Shown piece by piece: positions 56,500 through 64,000 of a stretch of 64,000 bases of DNA. Positions within the stretch are counted from its first letter, which is position 1. Every line of letters begins with the position of its first letter. The notes beneath the pieces are model-generated. The model was not told where the DNA came from and did not search any database. It saw nothing but the letters and a program-made list of their open reading frames with translations. This stretch comes from Delphinus delphis (Eukaryota; Chordata; Mammalia; Artiodactyla; Delphinidae), in the NCBI RefSeq assembly GCF_949987515.2, contig NC_082696.1, positions 33,212,431-33,276,430 of the forward strand, written 5' to 3'. The position numbers and the translations under genes are program-made.

Positions 56500-57180
56500 T
56501 TCTGAAGCAACACATTTCTCACTGAGGAATACTGATCTGGTTCATATACTGGATACCATGAGATACTGCTGTCTTTGACTGGAGCAGATAGGGTATATGA
56601 AATGGGTTCAGGCATGCTGTAAGGAGCCTGCTGCTTAGGCTATACAAGTTAGTCCATCCTATATTGAAGTGGAAGTCTCAGTGGTAGCTAAAGATAGTGA
56701 GGGATTTATGGAAAGCCCCAGTAGGTGAATCACAAGGCAGGCAGCTGGGGTGATGGAGCAAAGTCATGCTATCTACAGTGGAGAATTATACACTTTTTGA
56801 AAAACAGTTCCTGGTGGGCTAATGGGCCCTGGTAAAGATGAAACACTTGACAGTAGAACACCAAGTGGTCACACATAAGGAACCGCCTATCATGAGTTGT
56901 GTTCTGTTAGGTCCACTAAGTCATGAAGTCAGGTAGACACACCAGCCATCATAATAAGATGGAAGTGGTACATCTGGGATCAAGCTCAAACAAACCTAAA
57001 GCACATTAATAAGACACTAAAGCAGGCATCCCATAATCCTGTATCACCCACCATGCTTGCACCAGTGCCATTCCCTCAACCTACACTGATGGTCATATGA
57101 AAGGAGGAAGGTCCAATACAAACAAATGAAGAAATAGGAAAAAGGCTGAGTTTGGTTTACAAATGGTTGAGATTGCTTTG
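56500..57180 (+). pseudogene. Endogenous retrovirus pol remnant (RT connection to RNase H)
   Basis: Translation in the frame starting near 56755 gives a retroviral pol connection segment with the signature YTLFEKQ, then a stop, then WALVK; further on a KWY-like block and, near 57140, VWFTNG (the RNase H start is usually WFTDG). Several in-frame stops and shifts, and gag, protease, integrase and env are not seen, so it is a dead internal fragment. The upstream 56500-56750 is probably more RT sequence but is less clear. It probably belongs with the LTR at 56128-56475. Confidence 0.65.
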
Positions 57181-57189
57181 TCTTTGTAT

Positions 57190-57385
57190 TTATAGATGAC
57201 ATGATGCAATACGGGAATTTCCTTGAAAGTAATCAGGAGTGGATAGCATAGAGTAATAAATATTGGTCATAGGTTGATAATTGTTAAAATTGTATGATGA
57301 ATACACGGAAATTTATTACATCATTTTCTCTCATTTTTTATGTTTGGCGTTTTCCGTAATAAACATTTCTGAAGTAAATTAAAGG
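57190..57385 (+). mobile_element. 3' end of a HAL1/L1-type ancient LINE
   Basis: TTGGTCATAGGTTGATAATT, then GATGAATACACGGAAATTTA, then TTTTCCGTAATAAACATTTC match the 3' end of the same kind of element as 55250-55650. Confidence 0.5.
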
Positions 57386-57785
57386 TGATTATAGACAAGA
57401 AAATAAGGAAGTCCTTGGTAAATTCCATAATATTAAATCTTCAATATGAAATATAATTTCTTGGAATGATATTCCATATTTTTCCATCACCAAGCCAATT
57501 AGCCTACCAAGAAATTTACAGTGATGAATATCAGTAGATTGGAATGTTGTGGTATTTAAAGGATTATTTTGTATGTAAGGGGTCGTTTTGTGCCTATTGC
57601 ATTGGCAAGATGCTGAATGCTGAACTGAACTGTAAAAAGAATAATGTCTTTATCTTCAAAATCAAGAGCCCACAATATATTTATTGTCCTGTTACTACAA
57701 AATGTTCAGTTTGCAATCCAGTTTCTTTTGCATTTTAGTAGAGCAAATCTCTTAATTACACAGTCACATAAGTAGAATCATAGCA
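57386..57785. other. No feature recognised
   Basis: AT-rich unassigned DNA; the 64-codon frame at 57544-57738 has no domain. Confidence 0.4.
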
Positions 57786-57955
57786 TTTTTAAAAGTCAGA
57801 GAAAATTGAAAGATCATTTACTCTAACTCTTGTATTTTACAAAAGAGGAAACAGGATCTTTTAAAGTTCCCAAAGTACAATATTATTGACTGAGCTGAGA
57901 CTAAAACCCAGAACTTCTGCCTCCCGATCCAGTGTTTCTTCCACTACCCACCCCA
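57786..57955 (-). repeat. MIR-like SINE fragment
   Basis: TCTTGTATTTTACAAAAGAG, GAAACAGGATCTTTTAAAGT, CCCAGAACTTCTGCCTCCCG and GTTTCTTCCACTACCC follow a MIR-type reverse-complement order. Confidence 0.55.
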
Positions 57956-58035
57956 AAAACATGATAAGATAATGTCCCTTTCAAAAAAATCCATTCTGAC
58001 TGCAACTGATGCAAACTTTCCAGTGAATATTGAAG

Positions 58036-58077
58036 AAAGGTTTCAATTTCAAAGGTTTCAATTTCAAAGGTTTCAAT
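58036..58077. repeat. 15-bp tandem repeat, 2.8 copies
   Basis: AAAGGTTTCAATTTC twice, then AAAGGTTTCAAT, all perfect. It falls inside two overlapping short open frames and gives them an apparent peptide repeat (QFQRF / FKGFN). I do not treat these as genes. Confidence 0.93.
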
Positions 58078-58080
58078 CAA

Positions 58081-59689
58081 TTAACCTTAATTCGCCAAGA
58101 TCTATCACAGTACCTGACATACAAGAGGCAGTTAATGAATGTCCACTGGAGAATAAAGGATGTGGCAGATCTACATGTGAACAACTGCAAAACTTCATCT
58201 GAAAACAAAATAATTGTCACTTTTTGTCAATGAGATGACAGAGGTGATGTGATATGTTTCTGATATATAGACATAAATAGGTTTGAAGCATTATTGTTGG
58301 TGTGGGTTTTTTCTTTGTTTGTTTGTTCTGGGAAGTGAAACAAAACTCACTTCCAACAGTGCAACTTGGTATAAGCAGTATGTAAAGTATTTCTTGATTT
58401 ATGTAAGGCTCATAAAAACCCAATATATAATTTTACTTAATCTAAGTAATGAAGAAAAATTAATATAATGTAACATAATGTATTAAAGTTTTATACCTCA
58501 TAATTAGAATATATGCTAAAATCTCATCACTATTTCTCCCAAATAATTTAAAATTCTTTTTAGAGTGGAAAACTATTTTTTAAGTGTCAAAGAAATTTTA
58601 AAAAAAACCTGACTAAATTCACTTCCATGCCTGAAACAATCTATGAAACAATTTTTAAAACTTAATAATTATTATAAATAAATTCTTATCTGTTGTCTTT
58701 TATTTGTAAGGGAAATTCATTTTTTGCTCCTATGCACATAATCTCTAATAATGTAGAAAAGTTCTTTGAGTATGAACATCTCCATATGAATCCAATAGAA
58801 ACATTTTACTGCTCTAGACAAATGAGTTACAGCAAATTAAATAGCTGATTCTTGTGTTTATGAGTGCTTCTTAGTGCACCCTTGTGGTCAAGTCATACCT
58901 TACAAATGCAACCTTAAAAATTTCAGAGCATAAAGCGAGATGGAAAAGAAGCAACTGTGAGTCATCTGTTTGCTACTTTCAGAAAGCACCAGCCGTTGTC
59001 CTACGTGGCTGTGGAAAAAAAAGGTTTAGTGTGACTTTTGTTTTTAGAAAAGGAGATACAAGATAAATGATTTGAATAAAAAGGCGAGGACAAAAAGATT
59101 ATCTCAAATTAAGTTTGTAAGAAAGGCTATTGAAAATGATGTTGAATAATATCAACACTGAACAAATATCAGTAGATTCATTTGCTGCAATTTGCTTGTT
59201 CAAACTTCTGTGTTCTGTCATATGAGAAAATGGTATTTGGACAGTGCTTTCCAGTTTCTTTCAATTTGTCAAATCTACTCAAAACTCTTCTCTACATTTT
59301 TTTTTTTTTTTTTTTTTTTTAGCGGAACACAAATCCTTGTCCTGGACAGAAATGGATGTTTTCTTCACATCAACTGATATACCAAGTGAGATAAAACATA
59401 GTATTTACCTTTTTTAAACAATTAAGCAAAAGAGCATTGTGCATACCTTTGAAAATAAGACAACAAAGAAAAATATTTGCAGGTTGGACAGCAAATTTGA
59501 TATTTCTGACAAAATTAACTTTCAAAAAAAGTATTAATATTACATTTCTAAACATGTGTATTTCACAAGAAATAGAATTTGTCTGGGATACATAAGTTTA
59601 TATAATAGCAAAACACAGTCTAAAACATTTCTCTTTTTCCTGATAACTTTTAAGAAACTTGTGGTTAACTCAGATAATTTTATATTAAA
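58081..59689. other. No gene; long T run at about 59297-59321
   Basis: AT-rich unassigned DNA. The T run is followed by AGCGGAACACAAATCC, see findings. Confidence 0.4.
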
Positions 59690-59890
59690 GAGAATCTCAT
59701 GCAAAAGTAAATAGACATATATACAGAATATTTATATCAGTAGTGTTTGTAATAACAAAAATTTGTAAACAATCAAAAGTACACTGACAGGCAAATGGAT
59801 GACTAAATTATTGTATATTCACAAAATGCAATAATGTCAAATAATGAATGAATAAATGTTACATATAATAACACTAAGGAATGTAAGCAA
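59690..59890 (+). mobile_element. Ancient L1 fragment (ORF2 3' end)
   Basis: GTAGTGTTTGTAATAACAAA, CAAATGGATGACTAAATTAT, TGTATATTCACAAAATGCAA match old L1 text ('ttgtaatagcaaaa...gaatggataaataaattatggtatattcatacaatgga'). Confidence 0.55.
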
Positions 59891-60063
59891 TCTGAATTTA
59901 AGAGGGGGAAGGTAAGTTGTTTGATAGGGAAGAGAAGGAGTGAGGGAGTGCAGACCATGTCTTGGCTCTATAACCTTGGTCTCCATGACTGAGGTAACTA
60001 GTCTCTAGGAGTGGAACTGACTACCTTGATGGAGAATTATCAACACAGAGAGAGATAGACAAG

Positions 60064-60965
60064 ATGAAAAGGCAGAGGGCTATGTACCAGATGAAGGAAC
60101 AAGATAAAATTCCAGAAAAAACACTAAATGAAGTGGAGATAGGCAACCTTCCAGAAAAAGAATTCAGAATAATGACAGTGAAGATGATCCAGGACCTCGG
60201 AAAAAAAATGGAGGCAAAGACCGAGAAGATGCAAGAAATGTTTAACAAAGACCTAGAAGAATTAAAGAACAAACAGAGATGAACAATACAATAACTGAAA
60301 TGAAAACTACACTAGAAGGAATCAATAGCAGAATAACTGAGTCAGAAGAACAGATAAGTGACCTGGAAGACAGAAGGGTGGAATTCACTGCTGCAGAACA
60401 GAATAAAGAAAAAAGAATGAAAAGAAATGAAGACAGCCTAAGAGACCCCTGAGAGAACACTAAACGTAACGAAATTCGCATTATAGGGGCCCCAGAAGGA
60501 GAAGAGAGAGAGAAAGGAACAATGGAAATATTTGAAGAGCTTATAGTGGAAAACTTCCCTAACATGGGAAAGGAAATAGCCTCCCAAGTCCAGGAAGCTC
60601 AGAGAGTCCCATACAGGATAAACCCAAGGAGACACATGCTGAGACACATAGTAATCAAACTGGCAAAAATTAAAGACAAAGAAAAATTATTGAAAGCAGC
60701 AAGGGAAAAACAACAAATAACATACAAGGGAACTCCCATAAGGTTCACAGCTGATTTCTCAGGAGAAACTCTACAAGCCAGAAGGGAGTGGCATGACATA
60801 CTTAAACCGATGAAAGGGAAGAAGCTACAGCCAAGGTTACTCTACCCGGCAAGGATCTCATTCAGCTTCGATGGAGAAATCAAAAGCTTTACAGACAAGG
60901 AAAAGCTAAAAGAATTCAGCACCACCAAACCAGCTCTACAACAAATGCTACAGGAACTTCTCTAA
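60064..60965 (+). pseudogene. L1 ORF1, broken
   Basis: The ATG at 60064 opens 72 codons (MKRQRAMYQMKEQDK, KEFRIMTVKMIQDLGKKMEA). A frameshift near 60280 in the coiled coil follows. The C-terminal 147 codons are open from 60522: VENFPNMGKEIASQVQEAQR, INPRRHMLRHIVIKLAK, GETLQARREWHDILKPM, ending at 60965. It carries an insertion-like AKTEK after KKME compared with the other copies. Confidence 0.92.
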
Positions 60966-61023
60966 GTGGGAAACACAACAGAAGAAAAGGACCGACAAAA
61001 ACAAACCCAAAACAATTAAGAAA

Positions 61024-64000
61024 ATGGTCAGAGGAACATACATATCGATAATAACCTTAAACGTGAATGGATTAAATGCTCCAACCAAAAGACACAGGAT
61101 AGCAGAATGGATAAAAAAACAAGACCCATATATATGCTGTCTACAAGAGACCCACTTCAGACCTAGGGACACATACAGACTGAAAGTGAGGGAATGGAAA
61201 AAGATATTCTGTGCAAATGGAAATCAAAATAAAGCTGTAGTACAACAGTCATATCAGATAAAATAGACTTTAAAATAAAGAATGTTATAAGAGACAAGGA
61301 AGGACACTACATAATGATCAAGGGATCCATCCAAGAAGAAGATATAAAAATTATAAATATATATGCACCCAACATAGGAGCACCTCAATATATAAGGCAA
61401 CTGCTAACAGCTCTAAAAGAGGAAATAGTAATACAATAATAGTGGGGGACTTTAACACCTCACTTACACCAACGGAGAGATCATCCAAAATGAAAATAAA
61501 TAAGGAAGCAGAAGCTTTAAATGACACAGTAGACCATATAGATTTAATTGATATTTATAGGACATTCCATCCAAAAACAGCAGATTACATTTTCTTCTAA
61601 AGTGTGCACAGAACATTCTCCAGAATAGATCACATCTTGGGTCACAAACCAAGACTCAATAAATTTAAGAAAACTGAAATCATATCAACCATCTTTTCTG
61701 ACCACAAAGCTATGAGATTAGAAATGAATTACAGGGAAAAGAAACGTAAAAAACACAAACACATGGAGGCTAAACAATACATTATTAAATAACCAAGAGA
61801 TCACTGAAGAAATCAAAGAGGAAATCAAAAAATACCTAGAGACAAATGACAATGAAAACACGATGATCCAAAACCTATGGGATGCAGCAAAAGCAGTTCA
61901 AAGAGGGAAGATTATAGCTATACAAGCCTACCTCAAGAAACAAGAAAAATCTCAAATAAACAATCTAAACTTACACCTAAAGGAACTAGAGAAAGAAAAA
62001 CAAACAAAACCCAAAGTTAGCAGAAGGAAAGAAATCATAAATATCAGAGTAGAAATAAATGAAATAGAAACAAAGAAAACAATAGCAAAGATCAATAAAA
62101 CTAAAAGCTGGTTCTTTGAGAAGATAAACAAAATTGATAAACCATTAGCCAGACTCAAAAAGAAAAAGAGGGAGAGGACTCAACTCAATAAAATTAGAAA
62201 TGAAAAAGGAGAACTTACAACAGACAAAATACAAAGCATCTTAATAGAATACCACAAACAACTCTATGACAATAAAATGGACCACCTGGAAAAACTGAAC
62301 TAATTTTTAGAGAGGAGAACCAGGAGGAAATAGAAAATATGAACAGACCAATCACAAGTAATGAAATTGAAACTGTGATTAAAAATCTTTGGGGCTTCCC
62401 TGGTGGTGCAGTGGTTGAGAGTCTGCCTGCCAATGCAGGGGACACAGGTTCGTGCCCCGGTCCAGGAAGATCCCACATGCCGTGGAGCAGCTAGGTCTGT
62501 GAGCCATAGGTGCTGAGCCTGCGTGTCCGGAGCCTGTGCTCCGCAACGGGAGAAGCCACAGCAACGAGTGGCCTGCGTACCGCAAAAAAAAAAAAAAAAA
62601 TTCTTCGAACAAACAAAAGTCCAGGACCAGGTGGCTTCACAGGTGAATTCTATCAAACAGTTAGAGAAGAGCTAAAACCCATCCTTCTCAAACTCTTCCA
62701 AAAATATTGCACAGGAAGGAATACTCCCAAACTCATTCTATGAGGCCACCATCTCCCTGATACCAAAACCAGACGAAGATACTACAAAAAAAGAAAATTA
62801 CAGACCAATATCACTGATGAATATAGATGCAAAAATCCTCAACAAAATACTAGCAAACAGAATCCAACAACACATTAAAAGGATCATACACCATGATCAA
62901 GTGGGATTTATCCCAGGGATGCAAGGATTCTTCAATATATGCAAATCAATCAATGTGATACACCATATTAACAAACTGAAGAATAAAAACCATATGATCA
63001 TCTCAATAGATGCAGAAAAACCTTTTGACAAAATTCAACACCCACTTATGACAAAAACTGTCCAGCAAGTGGGCATAAGGGAACCTACCTCAACATAATA
63101 AAGGACATATACGACAAACCCACAGCAAACCTCATTCTCAATGGTGAAAAACTGAAAGCATTGCCTCTAAGATCAGGAACAAGACACGGATGTCCACTCT
63201 CACCACTTTTATTAAACATAGGTTTGGAAGTCCTAGCCATGGCAACAAGAGAAGAAAAAGAAATAAAAGGAATACAAATTGGAAAAAAAGAAGTAAAACT
63301 GTCACTGTTTGCAGATGACATGATACTATACATTGAGAATCCTAAAGATGCCACCAGATAACTACTCGAGCTCATCAATGAATTTGGTAAAGGTGCAGGA
63401 TACAAAATTATTGCACAGAAATCTCTTGCATTCCTATACACTAATGATGAAAAATCTGAAAGAGAAATTAAGGAAACACTCCCATTTACCACTGAAACAA
63501 AAAGAATAAAATACCTAGGAATAAACCTACCTAGGGAGACAAAAGACCTGTATGCAGAAAACTATAAGACACTGATGAAAGAAATTAAAGATGATACCAA
63601 CAGATGGAGAGATATACCATGTTCTTGGACGGGAAGAATCAATATTGTGAAAATGACTATACTACCCAAAGCAATCTACAGGTTCAATGCAATCCCTACC
63701 AAATTACCAAAGGAATTTTTTCCGGAACTGGAACAAAAAACCTTAAAATTTGTATGGAGACAGAAAAGACCCCGAATAGCTAAAGCAGTCTTGAGGGAAA
63801 AAAACGGAGCTGGAGTAATCAGACTCCCTGACTTCAGACTATACTACAAAGCTACAGTAATCAAGACTGTATGGTAGTGGCACAAAAACAGAAACATAGA
63901 TCAATGGAAAAGATAGAAAGCCCAGAGATAAACCCACACACCTATGAGAAAGGAGGCAAGGATATACAATGGAGAAAAGACAGTCTCTTCATTAAATGGT
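61024..64000 (+). pseudogene. L1 ORF2, broken and cut by the window
   Basis: Starts 58 bp after ORF1. Endonuclease segments ITLNVNGLNAPTKRHR and CLQETHFRPRD are in 61024-61266, with a frameshift near 61235. SDHKAM follows at about 61700. The linker 61863-62303 is open for 146 codons. A CHR-1 SINE splits the frame just before [16 protein letters not shown]. In the [12 protein letters not shown] (Q to H) and [14 protein letters not shown] are in 63161-63361, ended by a stop at 63359-63361. A further stop is at 63875-63877. Confidence 0.93.
62391..62600 (+). mobile_element. CHR-1 SINE in the third L1
   Basis: Complete CHR-1 with poly(A) 62584-62600. It inserted at GATT/AAAAATCTT, a typical L1 endonuclease site. 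The right flank TTCTTCGAAC gives a degenerate TSD (AAAAATCTTT against AAAAATTCTT). Confidence 0.95.

Larger units (their letters stand above)
60040..64000 (+). mobile_element. Third L1, continues past the window edge
   Basis: Plus strand, from a point a little upstream of ORF1 (5' border about 60040, uncertain; no 5'UTR like the other two L1s is seen) through ORF1 and most of ORF2. It is more diverged from the other two young L1s and lies head-to-head with the 45072-51298 copy. Interrupted by a CHR-1 SINE. Confidence 0.9.

Noticed and set aside
60000..60063. L1 5'UTR of the third L1
   Set aside because: The text before 60064 does not match the 5'UTR of the other two L1s and I could not set a border, so I did not call a 5'UTR or a full-length element.

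Overview
The window is mammalian intergenic DNA, almost certainly from a whale or dolphin (Cetacea). Nine copies of one tRNA-derived SINE are present. Their head reads GGGCTTCCCTGGTGGCGCAG and their tail ends GTGAGAGGCCCGCGTRCCGC before poly(A), which I recognise as the CHR-1 SINE of cetaceans. They sit with young L1 elements of the cetartiodactyl type and mammal-wide fossils (MIR, L2, MLT1, MER5A, HAL1-like). I found no intact host protein-coding gene, tRNA gene, CRISPR array or operon. Every longer open frame I examined lies in a retrotransposon, on either strand, or is unsupported.

Layout. 1-1040: a rearranged L1 (inverted 5' part, then direct 3' part) with a second L1 tail nested in it. 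1061-9500: old repeats, one CHR-1 SINE and a 54-bp L1 stub between perfect 20-bp target-site duplications (TSDs). 9501-16774: a full-length but dead plus-strand L1 that carries an extra SINE tail at its 3' end, all between 19-bp TSDs. 16775-31659: mostly unassigned AT-rich DNA with MIR, L2, hAT and LTR fragments. 31660-33449: a 5'-truncated minus-strand L1 with a CHR-1 SINE inside. 36151-36829: a complete U6 snRNA copy fused to an L1 3' end between shared TSDs, a template-switch chimera. 41477-41516: a perfect 40-bp AT palindrome. 42120-44480: ancient L1 pieces, one split by an LTR and a SINE. 45072-51298: a second L1 reaching the 5' terminus, minus strand, with two CHR-1 SINEs inside. 53501-57385: an old HAL1-like LINE, an MLT1 LTR and the decayed LTR and pol of an endogenous retrovirus. 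60040-64000: a third L1, plus strand, cut by the window edge.

How it works together: the common thread is the L1 machinery. L1 ORF2 protein nicks the target and reverse-transcribes at the nick. Here that explains the L1 copies, the nested SINEs with their own TSDs, the U6-L1 fusion and the transduced SINE tail. All L1 ORFs seen carry stops or frameshifts, so none in this window looks able to move now. The most informative objects are the U6-L1 chimera, the L1 with SINE-tail transduction, the 54-bp L1 stub, and the different 5'UTR structures of the two L1s that reach the 5' terminus. I do not see an unknown biological system. What is here is a well-preserved record of retrotransposition mechanisms.
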